Source of the DNA: Balaenoptera acutorostrata
Taxonomy: Eukaryota > Chordata > Mammalia > Artiodactyla > Balaenopteridae
Length of the DNA stretch: 64,000 nucleotides
Assembly (NCBI RefSeq): GCF_949987535.1
Contig: NC_080074.1
Coordinates: forward strand, 30,279,478-30,343,477
Direction: 5' to 3'
This document shows, piece after piece, positions 33,420-45,754 of this stretch. Under the pieces are notes generated by a model. That model made no database searches and was not told the DNA's origin. It worked only from the letters and a program-made list of their open reading frames with translations. Position 1 is the stretch's first letter, and each line of letters begins with the position of its first letter. Both the position numbers and the translations under genes were made by a program.

Positions 33420-33990
33420 AGTACCTTCAGTAATGTAAAATACTATATGTTAATCACTTATAGTATAATTTGTCATTAGAAATCTAAATTTTGGAGATAT
33501 GTTTGACTCCACTCCGAGAACTACTGTCACCAACAAAGCCCATTAACAATTCCTGGGAAATAAAAATAGAATCTGGGTAATAAAATAAAGCCTAACCTTT
33601 TGTTTTCCTTTGTGCTTTGTCTTGTTTCACTTGCTCATAGGTTGCCGTGGCCAGAGGCCTTGCACCAACGCTTCAGACCAGAATTCCTGGTGAGAAATGA
33701 CCGTGCTGATGTGTGAGCTCGGGACCATCTGCAGAAGCGCTGCACATGACACTCAATTCCAGATGGCGATGGCGCTGGGGATGGGGCTGTGTGCAGGGGC
33801 AGTGTAAGCAGCACAGCTAGGCTGCCCCCCAAGAAATCCACCCCTTCCCTGCCTGTCAGGAGAGTGTGTGCTCTAGAGCTCAGATCCAGCCTCTTCAGTT
33901 TTTGTTCAAAGAATAAAGCTTTCCTCTGCTTCTAAACTGAACTCAGTCTTGTTCTATTGGCTCCAACAACACAGGGCAAGAGGACACTTG
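33420..33990 (+). mobile_element. Putative class I ERV LTR with possible primer-binding site
   Basis: The right half looks like R-U5 of a gamma-type LTR: 'aataaa' at 33912-33917, then 'gctttcctctgcttctaaac', 'actcagtcttgttctattgg', and an end near 33984-33986 (aca). 'tggggcccgac' at 33992-34002 resembles a tRNA primer-binding site. The left border is not defined. No gag, pol or env frame follows, because L1-C begins about ten bases further on. Confidence 0.5.
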
Positions 33991-34012
33991 TTGGGGCCCG
34001 ACTTGAAAGTGT

Positions 34013-36157
34013 CATGAGGGAGGACCTTCAAGATGGCTGAGGAGTAAGACGTGGATATCACCTTTCTCCCCACAAATACATCAGAAATATATCTACATGT
34101 GGAACAACTCCTACAGAACACCTACTGAACGCTGGCAGAAGACCTCAGACTTCCCAAAAAACAAGAAACTCCCCACGTACCGGGGTAGGGCAAAAGAAAA
34201 AAGGAAAAACAGAGCCAAAAGAATAGGGATGGTACCTGCACCTCTGGGAGGGAGCTGGGAAGGAGGAAAAGTTTCCACACACTAGGAAGCCCCTTCACTC
34301 ATGGAGACGGGGGTTGGGTGGGCAGGAAGTTTTGGAGCCACAGAGGAGAGCGCAGCAACAGGGGTGCAGAGGGCAAAGCAGAGAGATTCCCGCACAGAGG
34401 AGTGGTACCGACCAGCACTCACCAGTCTGAGAGGCTTGTCTGCTCACCCGCCGGGGCAGGTGGGGGCTGGGAGCTGAGGCTCAGGCTCAGGAGGTCAGAT
34501 CCCAGGGAGAGGACTGGGGTTGGCTGCGTGAACACAGCCTAAAGGGGGCTAGTGTGCCACAGCTAGCCAGGAGGGAGTCCGGGGAAAAGCCTGGAACTGC
34601 CTAAGAGGCAAGAGACCATTGTTTCCGGGTGCACCAGGAGAGGGGATTCAGAACAATGCCTAAACGAGATTCTGAGATGGGCATGAGCCACGGCTATCAG
34701 CTCAGACACCAGAGATGGGTGTGAAATGCTGAGGCTGCTGCTGCAGCCACCAAGAATCTTGTGTGCAAACACAGGTCACTATCCACACCTCTCCTCCCAG
34801 AAGCCTGTGCAGCCCACCACTGCCAGCGTCCTGTGATCTAGGGACAACTTCCCCGGGAGAACACACGGCATGCCTCAGGCTGTTGCAACGTCATGAAGGC
34901 CTCTGCTGCCACAGGCACACCCATCATTCCATACCCCTCCCTTCCCCTGGACTGAGTGAGCCAGAGCCGCTATTCAGCCACTCCTTTAACCCCCGCCTGT
35001 CTGGGTGAACAACAGATGCCAGAGGGCGACCTACATGCAGAGGTAGGGCCAAATCCAAAGCTGAACCCCAGGAGCTGTGCGAACAAAGAGAAAGGGAAAT
35101 CTCTCCATGCACCCTCAGGAGCAGCAGATTAAATCTCCACAGTCAACTTGATGTTCCCTGCATCTGGCGAATACCTGAATAGACAACAAATCATCCCAAA
35201 ATTGAGGCAGTGAACTTTGGGAGCAACTGTAGACTTGGGGTTTGCTGTATGCAACTGACTAGTTTCTGATTTATATGTTTATCTTAGCTTAGTATTTAGA
35301 CCTTATCATCATTGGTAGATTTGTTTATTGATTTGGTTGCTTTCATCCTTTTTCTAATATATATACACATATATTCTTTTTTCCTTTTTCTCTTTTTGTC
35401 AGTGTATATGTGTATGCTTCTTTGTGTGATTTTGTCTGTATAGGTTTGCTTTTACCATTTGTCCTAGGGTTCCATTGTACATTTTTTTTACTATAGTTTT
35501 TAGCGCTTGTTATCACTGGTGGATTTGTTTCTTGGTTTGGTTGCTCTCTTCTTTTTTCCTTTTTTAAAATTACTTTTATTTTTTTGTTTTAATAATTCTT
35601 TTTAATTATTTTATTTTATTTCTTTCTTTCTTTATTTTTCTTTTCTCCATTTTCTTCTGAGCTGTGTGGTTGACAGGGTCTTGGTGCTCTGGTCAGATGT
35701 CAGGCCTGAGCCTCTGAGGTGGGAGAGCTGAGTCCAGGACTGGTCCACCAGAGACCTCGTGGCCCCTCATAATATCAATCGGTGAGAGCTCCCCCAGAGA
35801 TCTCCATCGCAAAGCTAAGACCCAGCTCCACTCAACAACCAGCAAGCTCCAGTACTGGACACCCCATGCCAAACAATTAGAAAGACAGGAATACAACCAC
35901 ATCCCTGAGCAAAGAGGCTGCCTAAAGTCATAATAAGTTCACAGACACCCCAAAACACACCACCAGATGCAGTCCTGACCACCAGAAAGACAAGATCCAG
36001 CCTCATCCATCAGAACATAGGCATCAGTCCCCTCCACCAGGAAGCCTACACAACCCACTGAACCAACCTTACCCACTGGGGGCAGACATCAAAAATAACG
36101 GGAACTACGAATCTCAGCCTGCAAAAAGGAGACCCTAAACACAATAAGGTAAGCAAA
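34013..36157 (+). promoter_or_regulatory. L1-C 5' UTR (L1 promoter region)
   Basis: About 2.1 kb. A GC-rich first part (34020-35130) matches the L1-D 5' UTR, with short meaningless frames on both strands. A T-rich tract (about 35340-35655) separates it from a second conserved block (35655-36157) that is also present in L1-A and L1-B. L1 5' UTRs act as internal pol II promoters; activity of this copy is not shown. Confidence 0.8.
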
Positions 36158-37046
36158 ATGGGAAGACAAAGAAATACACAGCAGAAGAAGGAGCAAGGTA
36201 AAAACCCACCAGACCAAACAAATGAAGAGGAAATAAGCAGTCTACCTGAAAAAGAATTCAGAGTAATTATAGTAAAGATGATCCAAAGTCTTGGAATAGA
36301 ATGGAAAAAAAAAAAAAAATGTTTATCAAGGACTGAGAAGAACTAAAGAGCAAACAAACAATGATGAACAACACAAAAATGAAATTAAAAATTCTCTAGA
36401 CGGAATCAGTTGCAGAAAATGACTGAGGCAGAAGAATGGATAAGTGACCTGGAACATAAAATAGTGGAAACAACTACCGCAGAGCAGAACAAAGAAAAAA
36501 GAATGAAAAGAATTGAGAATAGAGTCAGTGAACTCTGGGACAATATTAAACACACCAACATTTGAACTATAGAGGTCCCAGAAGAAGAATAGAAAAAGAA
36601 AGGGTCTGAGAAAATATTTGAAGAGATTATAGGGGAAAACTTCGCTAATATGGGAAAAGAAATAGTCAATCAAGACCAGGAAGCACAGAGAGTCCCATAC
36701 AAGATAAATCCAAGGTGAAACATGCCACCACATATTAATCAAACTATCAAAAATTAAATACAAAGAAAAAATATTAAAGGCAGCAAGAGAAAAGCAACAC
36801 ATAATATACAAGGGAATCCCCATAAGGTTAACAGCTAATATTTCAACAGAAACTCTGCAAGGCAGAAGGGAGTGGCACAATATATCTAAAGTGATGAAAG
36901 GGAAAAACCAACAACCATGATTACTCTACCCAGCAAGGATCTCATTCTGATTCAACGGGGATATTAAAACCTTTATAGGCAAGCAAAAGCTAAGAGAATT
37001 CAGCACCACGAAACCAGCTATACTACAAATGCTAAAGGAATTTCTC
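36158..37046 (+). pseudogene. L1-C ORF1 remnant
   Basis: The start ATG at 36158 gives 'MGRQRNTQQKKEQGK' and follows 'agcaaa', as in L1-D. The frame is lost at a long A-run (36305-36319) and stops at 36346. The rest is recognisable by DNA alignment: the coiled-coil segment near 36420-36500 and the C-terminal end near 37046, where the usual stop context 'cttctctag' is changed to 'tttctccag'. Several further stops occur between. Confidence 0.88.
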
Positions 37047-37107
37047 CAGGCTGGAAACACAAAAGAAGGAAAAGACCTACAAAAACAAACCCAAAACACT
37101 TATGAAA

Positions 37108-40100
37108 ATGGTAATAGGAACATACATATCAATAATTACCTTAAATGTATATGGATTAAATGTTCCAAACAAAAGATATAGACTGGCTAAATGGATACCA
37201 AAATAAGACCCATATATATGCTGTCCACAAGAGACCACTTCAGACCTAGGGACACATACAGACTGAAATGCGGGGATGGAAAAAGATATTCAATTCAAAT
37301 GGAAATCAAAAAAAGCTGGAGTAGCAATTCTCATATCAGACAAAATAGACTTTAAAATAAAGTCTCTTAAAAGTGACAAAGAAGGACACTACATAATGTT
37401 CAAGGGATCAATCCAAGAAGAAGATATAACAATTGTAAATATTTATGCAACCAACATAGGAGCACCTCAATACATAAGGCAAATGCTAACAGCCATAAAA
37501 GGGGGAATCAAGAGTAACACAACCATAGTGGGGGACTTTATCACCCCACTTTCACAAGTGGACAGATCATCCAAATGAAAATAAATAAGGAAACACAAAC
37601 TTTAAATGACACAGTAAACAGGATGGACTTAATGATATTTATAAGACATTCCATGCAAAAACAACAGAATACACTTTCTTCTCAAGTGCTCATGGAACAT
37701 TCTCTGGGATAGATCATATCTTGGGTCACAAATCAAACCTTGGTAAATTTAAGAAAACTGAAATCATATCAAGTATCTTTTCCAACCACAACGCTATGAG
37801 ACTAGATATCAATTATAGGAATATCTGTAAAAATACAAACACATGGAGGCTAAACAATACACTACTAGATAATCAAGACATCATTGAAGAAATCAAAGAG
37901 GAAATCAAAAAATACTTAGAAACAATGTAAATGAAAACATGATGACTTAAAACCTATGGGATGCAGCAAAAGCAGTTCTAAGAGGGACGTTTATAGCAAT
38001 ACAATCCTATCTCAAGAAACAAGAAACATCTCAAAAAAACAACCTAACCTTACACTTAAGCAATAAGAGAAAGAAGAACAAAAATAACCCAAAGTTAGCA
38101 GAATGAAAGAAATCGTAAAAATCAGATCAGAAAAAAATGAAAAAGAAATGAAGGAAATGATAGCAAAGATCAATAAAACTAAAACCTGGTTCTTTGAGAA
38201 GATAAAGAAAATTGATTAACCGTTAGCCAGACTCATCAAGAAAAAAAGGGAGAAGACTCCAATCAACACAATTAGAAATGAAAATGGAGAAGTAACAACT
38301 GACACTGCAGAAATACAAAGGATTATGAAAGATTACTACAAGCAACTATATGCCAATAAAATGGACACCCTGGAAGAAATGGACAAATTCTTAGAAAAGC
38401 ACAACCTTCTGAGACTGAACCAGGAAGAAATAAATAATATGAACAGACCAATCACAAGCACTAAAATTGACACTGTGATTAAACATCTTTCAACAAACAA
38501 AAGCCCAGGACCAGATGGCTTCACAGTCGAATTCTATCAAACCTTTACAGAAGAGCTAACACCTATCCTTCTCAAACTCTTCCAAAATATAGCAGAGGAA
38601 GGAACACTCCCAAACTCATTGTACGAGGCCACCATCATCCTGATACCAAAACCAGACAAAGATGTCAAAAAAAAGAAAACTACAGGCCAATAACACTGAT
38701 GAACATAGATGCAAAAATCCTCAACAAAGTACCAGCAAACAGAATCCAACAGCACATTAAAAGGATCATACACCATGATCAAATGGGGTTTATCCCAGGA
38801 ATATAAGGATTCTTCAATATTGCAAATCAATCAATGTGATACATCATATTAACAAACTGAAGGATAAAAACCATATGATAATATCAATAGATGCAGAAAA
38901 AGCTTTTGACAAAATTCAACACCCATTTATGATAAAAACCCTCCAGAAAGTAGGCATAGAAGGAGCTTACCTCCACATAATAAAAGCCATATATGACAAA
39001 CCCACAGCCAACATCATTCTCCATGGTGAAAAACTGAAACCATTTCCACTAAATCAGGGACAAGACAGGGTTGCCCACTCTCACCACTATTTTTCAACAT
39101 AGTTTTGCAAGTTTTAGCCACAGCAGTCAGAGAAGAAAAAGAAATAAAAGGAATCCAAATTGGAAAAGTAGAAATAAAACTGTCACTGTTTGCAGATGAC
39201 TTGATACTATACATAAAGAATCCTAAACATCCTACCAGAAAACTACTAGAGCTAATCAATGAATCTGGTAAAGTAGCAGCATACAAAATTAATGGACAGA
39301 AATCTCTTGCATTCCTATACACTAATGATGAAAAATCTGAAAGAGAAATTAAGGAAACACTCCCATTTACCACTTCAACAAAAAGAATAAAACACCTAGG
39401 AATAAACCTACCAAAGGAGACAAAAGATCTGGAGGCAGAAACCTATAAGACACTGATGAAAGAAATTCAAGATGATACAAACAGATGGAGAGATACACCA
39501 TGTTCTTGGATTGGAAGAATCAACATTGTGAAAATGACTATACTACCCAAACCAATCTACAAATTCAATGCAATCCCTATCAAACTACTAATGGCATTTT
39601 TCACAGAACTAGAACAAAAAATTTTCACAATTTATATGGAAACACAAAAGACCCCGAATAGCCAAGCAACCTTGAGAAAGAAAAACAGAACTGCAGGAAC
39701 CAGTCTCCCTGACTTCAGACTATACTACAAAGCTACAGTAATCAAGACAATATGGTACTGGCACAAAAACAAATATATATCAATGGAACAGGATAGAAAG
39801 CCCAGAGATAAACCCACACACATATGGTCACCTTATCTTTGATAAAGGAGGCAAGAATATACAATGGAGAAAAGACAGTCTCTTCAATATGTGGTGCTGT
39901 GAAAACTGGACAGCCACATGTAAAAGAATGAAATTAGAATACTCCCTAACACCAAACACAAAAATAAACTCAAGATGGATTAAAGACCTAAATGTAAGGC
40001 CAGACACTATAAAACTCTTAGAGGAAAACATAGGCAAAATACTCTAGGACATAAATCACTGTAAGATCCTTTTTGACCCGCCTCCTAGAGAAATGGAAAT

Positions 40101-40955
40101 AAAAACATAGACAGGACCTAATGGAACTTAAAACCTTTTGCACAGCAAAGGAAACCATAAACAAGACGAAAAGACGACCCTCAGAATGGGAGAAAATATT
40201 TGCAAACACAGCAGCTGACAAAGGATTAATCTCCAAAATATACAAGTAGCTCATGCAGCTCAATATCAAAAAAACAAACAACCCAATCCAAAAATGGGCA
40301 GAAGACCTAAACAGACATTTCTCCAAAGAAGATATACAGATTGCCAACAAACACATGAAAGGATGCTCAGCATCACTAATCATTAGAGAAATGCAAATCA
40401 AAACTACAGTGAGGTATCACCTCACAACAGTCAGAATGGCCATCATCAAAAGATCTACAAATAATAAATGCTGGAGAGGGTGTGGAGAAAAGGGTACCCT
40501 CTTGCACTGTTGGTGGGAATGTAAATTGATACAGCCACTATGGAGAACAGTATGGAAGTTCCTTAAAAAACTAAAAATAGAACTACCATATGACCCAGCC
40601 ATCCCACTACTCAGCATATACCGAGAAAATCATAATTCAAAAAGAGTCACGTACTACAATGTTCAATGCAGCACTATTTACAATAGCCAAGACATGGAAG
40701 CAACCTAAATGTACATCGACAGATGAATGGATAAAGAAGATGTGGTACATATATACAATGGAATATTACTCAGCCATAAAAAGAAAAGAAATTGAATTAT
40801 TTGTAGTGAGGTGGATGGACCTAGAGTCAGTCATACACAGTGAAGTAAGTCAGAAAGAGAAAAACAAATACTATTTGCTAACACATATACATATGGAATC
40901 CAAAAAAAAAAAAAAAGAACCTAGGGGCAGGACAGGGATAAAGATGCAGAAGTAG
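37108..40955 (+). pseudogene. L1-C ORF2 remnant with intact FADD motif
   Basis: The start ATG at 37108 ('MVIGTYISIITLNVYGL') is soon followed by a stop at 37204-37206. In the endonuclease, GDFN reads GDFI (37534-37545 region) and SDHN reads SNHN, so nicking is probably lost. The reverse transcriptase fingers are in 38325-38693 ('[19 protein letters not shown]'), motif A in 38836-39102 ('[13 protein letters not shown]') and motif C FADD at 39189-39200. C-terminal parts are at 40253-40708 and 40590-40955. Frameshifts separate these frames, for example in the A-run near 38667-38679. Confidence 0.92.
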
Positions 40956-41385
40956 AGAATGGATTTGAGGACACGGGGAGGGAGAAGGGTAAGATGGGAT
41001 GAAGTGAGAAGGTGGCATGGACTTATATATACTACCAAATGTAAAATAGATAGCTAGTGGGAAGCGGCCGCATAGCACAGGGAGATCAGCTGGGTGCTTT
41101 GTGACCACCTAGAGGGGTGTGATAGGGAGGATGGGAGGGAGATGCAAGAGGGAGGAGATATGGGGTTATATGTATACGTAAACCTGATTCACTTTGTGAT
41201 ACAGCAGAAACTAACACACCATTTTAAAGCAATTATACTCCAATAAAGATGTTAAAAAAAGGCAAAAAAAAAAGTGTTGGTAGCACTACCACTTGTGTTA
41301 ATTTATTAGCATTTGCATTTGCGATCATTAGCACTGATTTCTGGGATGAAGATCACATCAGACTATTAACTATCAATTAGTACTC

Positions 41386-41900
41386 TGTAATAAACCCCTC
41401 CAATACTCAGTTGCATACCAAAAAAAAAAAATGGCACTTTATTATTTTGCAGTAATCTGTAAATTGGCTGGTGGCTCCTTTGATATTTCACCCAGGCTCT
41501 CTTAAGCAACTGCATTCAGGTGGACGGTTAGCTGTGGCTAGAATATGCGAGATGGCCTAACTTAATTTTTAGGCAGTCAGAGCCGACTTTTGGTTGGGTC
41601 ACTTTAGTTCTTCTCCATGTACCCTTCCATCCTACAGTATTTCTGACTGGTTTCTAAATGGTGATTCTCATGGCAGCCGAGAGTGGCAGCTGCAAACACT
41701 CTTAAGGCCCAGGCCTGGGAATCATTTTCTATCTGCCAAAGCAAATCAGAAGGTTAGCCCAGTGTTCAAGGGTCTGAAACTGCTGAGATACAATGCCCTC
41801 AAGATCCTTAGAAACACTTTTGGCAGACTGAGAAGGTAAATGAGGCACCGATTTAAATCTCTCAGAGGTCTTAAAAATCTTATAGGCACAGCCTTGGTGA
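41386..41900 (+). mobile_element. Ancient medium-reiterated repeat, copy 1
   Basis: 'ctgtaataaacccctccaat', 'actcagttgcataccaaa' and 'cactttattattttgcagt' match the opening of a common old repeat ('taacaaaccaccccaaaact...cagtggc'). The same family occurs again at 42375. Family name not assigned. Confidence 0.45.
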
Positions 41901-42374
41901 CATCTTTGTCCCCTGGGCTCATTTCATGTTGAGGATTTTTTACTGCTAGGCAGAATGGAAGCAGCTACTTCCAACCCAGCACAGTCTCTGGGACTTCTAT
42001 ATTCTTTCTAAATTTTAATTGCAAATCATTTCCTCCCTCAGCTCTTTTTGTCTTTCAATATCTTATGCACTCTAAACCAATCTGCATTCTCAACCTTCTG
42101 TCCGTAGATGTCCTCTATCATTTTCTGTTTATTATGTATATATTCTACCTTCAGTTCCTGCAGTCAATATTTTTGTTAATTGTTCTTCCACAACATCACA
42201 TGGATTACCCTTTCTCTAGCCTCCAACAGTACCTTTTCCAGCCATCTTCCCTGTCTTTGCTTACAGATTTCTCACGGCTTTTCCAAGTTCTCCTGTCACC
42301 CAGTCCTAAAATCAATGGCACAATTATTTCAAGATTTTGTTATAGTAGCCCCCAACTTCTAGGTACTAGTTTCT
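41901..42374. other. T/C-rich non-coding stretch
   Basis: Two overlapping short frames (42065-42385, 42180-42362) on the same strand in different phases show no domain. Confidence 0.45.
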
Positions 42375-42540
42375 ATAACTATTAACTATTGGTACAAAAC
42401 AAACCACGCCAAAACTCAGTGGCATAAACCACAAATATTTATCATTTCTCATCAACCTGTGGGTTGGCAGCTGATCTCCCTGCTGATTCACCTGGCTGAC
42501 CTCAATGGATACTGTAGGATAAACTGGGCTGTGTAAGGGA
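42375..42540 (+). mobile_element. Ancient repeat copy 2, left part
   Basis: 'tattaactattggtacaaa', 'ccacgccaaaactcagtgg' and 'tgtgggttggcagctgatc' match the same family as copy 1. It appears to continue at 43060-43400 ('caaggccagccaatattcaa', 'tcatctcttgatgctagctg'). Confidence 0.5.
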
Positions 42541-43059
42541 GAAAAAATAATTTTCCACCTACCCTTCTGAGTTATTACTGAGTCCCTGTAATAAAAGACA
42601 GATTAAAAAGGGAAAAATGAATATAAGATTATGAAAATGTATACATCATGAATACCTGGGAGATACCCAGAAAAAATGAATAATTCAAAGAGGTAGCTTA
42701 GAATTTAGACTTAAATGTCATTTTAAGAGAGAAAGGAAAGGAGATATGTAGGCCTCTTAGGGGAGAGTAAATGACTTTTTGGAAATATAAATGGACCCTT
42801 AGAAGAACAGATGGAAGACATGATAGTTTGTGACAGTTTTTCTGGGTGTGGTGTAGACTTCTAGTCTCCTCTTGTGTGATAAGAAGCAATCTTTCCTGGT
42901 TGATGAAACTCCCAGGGACGGAATTTAAGAAAACTGAGCTCCTTTTAAAACATATGTCTTTAGACAGATAGGGGAGTTCATAGTAAGGCTATCTCTGCAT
43001 TTGCTGTTTGTCAAGTGCCTGTAGTTCAAAATAATCAATATGCCAAAGTGGCATATTTG
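42541..43059. mobile_element. Probable LTR-like insertion inside the old repeat
   Basis: About 520 bases separate the halves of repeat copy 2. 'actgagtccctgtaataaaa', 'ggaagacatgatagtttgtg' and 'agtctcctcttgtgtgataa' look LTR-like. No target-site duplication was pinned down. Confidence 0.35.
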
Positions 43060-43400
43060 GGGGTGGTGTATTCTGCTACCCTTCAGCTATAAGGTACAAG
43101 ATGGCCTCACTCACCTATCCGAAAGTTGGTGCTGTCTCTCCTCTGTGACAACTTGGTTCTCCCAGCTGTCTCTTGTCTTTCTTTGGGCTAGTCCAGCTTC
43201 CTTATACAATGGTCTTAGAGCAGTAATTTAATAGAGCAAAGGCAAATACTGCAAATCCTCTTGAGGTCATAGCTACTGAACTCACACAACATAATTTCCA
43301 GCATATTTTATTAAAGGGTTAAAGGGTGTCACAAGGCCAGCCAATATTCAAGGCATGAGGAACTAGACTTCATCTCTTGATGCTAGCTGCTACAAAGAAT
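43060..43400 (+). mobile_element. Ancient repeat copy 2, right part
   Basis: Contains 'gtgtcacaaggccagcc', 'atgaggaactagacttcatc' and 'gctacaaagaatttgtgg', the usual 3' end of this family. Confidence 0.45.
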
Positions 43401-43969
43401 TTGTGGTCTTATTTAATCTATCATAAAGATGAATAAAATCATGAAAGTGTCTGGAAGCATAGTATTCTCACTAAGTTTAATTTTTAAAATGTAAATACTA
43501 AAAGAGAAGAGATAATCATAATTTTTATATTGAGCTTTTGCAGAAATAAAAATGGGTAGTTAACTTCTGAAAAAAGGAAAACAGTTTCTCCACATTAATA
43601 ATGTTTTTCTTTATTTTTCCTGTGAATTACTTGACAATATTTTGGTTTTAATTTTCTTGAACAATTTAGGCATTCCAAAGATGAAAATTGTAATAAAAAG
43701 TTTCCTGGCTTGGAGACTTCTGCTTTTCACAACAAACCTGAGAGAGAACCAAAAAAAAAAATATAGCTTTGATGGGATTCTTCATAAAACAGCTCCCATT
43801 AGTGCTGCCAAAAACATAGTACGGATGAGTTGGAGGTGTCACAAAAAATTATTTGGCTTATGTACATGTAATTAAATGTATAAGGAGATTTAAGGTCCAT
43901 CTGACATTCTGTTACATATACTGCTGGAAAGTATTTTCATTTTCTTCTCTGCATGTAAAGTCATTATCA
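43401..43969. other. Non-coding stretch, nothing recognised
   Basis: A 77-codon plus-strand frame (43642-43875) has no recognisable domain and includes a poly-A/Lys run, so I do not call it a gene. Confidence 0.45.
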
Positions 43970-44560
43970 TTTTTACATATTTTTTTCTTAATGTAAACTT
44001 TTTTGCAATTTGGTTTCGTTTATTCAGTATTATGTTTGTGAAGTTTGTACAAATTGATGTCACAATGGGTGACATTAATTTGTGTAACTATTTTAAAGCG
44101 TCCCATCTTGTATAATATATTTTAAATGGTTTATGCATTCTTTTATTCATATTGTTTCAAAATTTGCTGTTATAAGCAACTCTGTTATAAATATTTTTTT
44201 ATATCGCCTTATGTACTCATGAAAAATTTTGTCTAGCCGTGGAAATGCAGTTATAAGATAGGAACATATTCAAGTATTCTAGACATTGCCAAATTGTTCC
44301 CCAAAATCATTGTGACAAGTTACTTTCCACTCATCCAAAGAGTACAGCTGTCCCATGGGGTCCACATTATCTCCCAACAATTGACATTGCTGGATATTTT
44401 GACTTCTAATTTAAATGTGTGAACTGATATCTCATTGTGATTTTTTAATGTGTAATTTCCCTTATTACCATTGGTCTTAAGACAATTGCCTTTTTCTTGT
44501 TGATTTGTAATTCTTTATATATTCTGTTATATATAAAGTAATTATATATATATAATTTTA
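43970..44560 (-). mobile_element. Old L1 (L1M) ORF2 end and 3' UTR, minus strand
   Basis: 'gacattgccaaattgttcc', 'aactgatatctcattgtg', 'tgtaatttcccttattacc' and 'tttttcttgttgatttgtaa' with 'ttctttatatattctg' are antisense L1M landmarks in order. Diverged. Confidence 0.6.
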
Positions 44561-44696
44561 TAGTGTATTAAATGGTATGGCTCAATGGGAATTGTACTTC
44601 TAAGCCACAAAAGTCAGTAATATTTGTCTAGGTACTGAAAAGTCTTCCCTATTTTCAAGGCATTCTTAATGTAAATAAAACTAATTGATTTTAAAC

Positions 44697-44900
44697 TCAT
44701 TCACTTATTGAACAAACATTGATCCAGGCTTCTGCATGCCTGACACTGCTTGTGACTGAGAATAAAGAATGAGAAAGATACTCTAATTGCTGACAGTCTA
44801 GGAAAAACAACCCTAAAATATGAATAACATGAGTACAGTTTGAGGAATACAAATGCTGTTTAGTGAATACATGATAGGATCACATAAGTAAAGAGATGAG
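44697..44900 (-). mobile_element. Probable L2 3' end, minus strand
   Basis: 'cattcacttattgaacaaac', then 'gaataaagaatgagaaaga' and 'gctgacagtctaggaaaaac' follow antisense L2. Confidence 0.45.
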
Positions 44901-44969
44901 GTCAACTAGTGTTGTTAATGGAGATGGCACCTAAGTCAAACCATAAACAGTAAGGTGATATTAATTGGT

Positions 44970-45150
44970 CAAGTGTTTCAAAATCACCCTGATTATCTCA
45001 ATCCCCTGTGATTCTGTTGTAAATATGAGATTTTCAGGTCCCACTAGAGATCTACTGAATCCAAATCTTTGAGGTTGGGTACCTGTAATGTATTTTCAAA
45101 AATCTCCCATGTGATTTTGAAGACGAGCTGTGTTGTTGAAACACTGAACT
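44970..45150. mobile_element. MER5-like hAT MITE
   Basis: The element has near-symmetrical ends, 'caagtgtttcaaaatcacc' on the left and 'gttgttgaaacactgaac' on the right, as in MER5/hAT MITEs. The middle has 'agagatctactgaatccaaa' and 'aaaatctcccatgtgattt', the expected order. Confidence 0.6.
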
Positions 45151-45319
45151 AGAAAGACAAGAGGTAAAGGGCATTCTTGGCATGGAAATAGGATAGGGAA
45201 GATGTGCAGGTGTGACTGGGCTGAGCCCGTTCTGGGGATTGCAAGCAGGTCAGGGTGGCCGTCATGAACAGTGTAAGAGGGAACACAGTAGGAGAAAAGC
45301 CTAAAAGCTAACTAGAAAC

Positions 45320-45412
45320 CAGATGGGCAATACAACTAATAAAGAGTATGACATATAATAGTTGCTCAATGAATACTTGTTGAGTGATGGCTAAATCAAT
45401 GAATGAATGAGT
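45320..45412 (+). mobile_element. L2 3' terminus, plus strand
   Basis: 'gttgctcaatgaatacttg' followed by 'ttgagtgatgg' and a 'caatgaatgaatgag' tail is the characteristic L2 terminus. Confidence 0.5.
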
Positions 45413-45754
45413 CATTACAACTTTATATGCCTTGGTTAGAGTTTATGTCTGTCTTGAAGTTTATGAGGAACCAATGACAGATTTCAAGCCAGGGGGTGGA
45501 AATTTGAGATTAACACAAATGAAATATTATTCTAAAATGACAAAGAAGCCCATACATTTTGTGAGTTTCTTGAAGACTTTCTGGAGCTGTGACAGTACAC
45601 TCATAAGTGATGGTTTTCCTAATTCTTATTAAACTTTTATTCAGGGTGCTTAAAATCAGTGCAACTACTTATAAAATTTCACTAAACCCATTAACAGAAG
45701 AAACAATTCAGGCCTGACACAGAAAGGACTGACTGTCTTATTTTCCACCTGTTG

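Larger units (their letters stand above)
34013..41270 (+). mobile_element. L1-C: essentially full-length L1, plus strand (7.3 kb)
   Basis: 5' UTR 34013-36157, ORF1 36158-37046, ORF2 37108-40955, then a 3' UTR with 'caataaagatgttaaaaaaa' and poly(A) to 41270. A short 7-bp repeat, 'aaagtgt', at 34006-34012 and 41271-41277 is the best target-site candidate. The 5' start contains 'caagatggctgaggagtaag', the same opening as L1-D. Both ORFs carry lesions, so the copy is not autonomous. Confidence 0.95.

Noticed and set aside
36326..36880. 184-codon minus-strand frame
   Set aside because: Antisense of L1-C ORF1. The same antisense frame appears over ORF1 in the other L1 copies because of composition.
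43642..43875. 77-codon frame that might be a small gene
   Set aside because: No recognisable domain; contains an A-run (Lys) and no regulatory or splice context.
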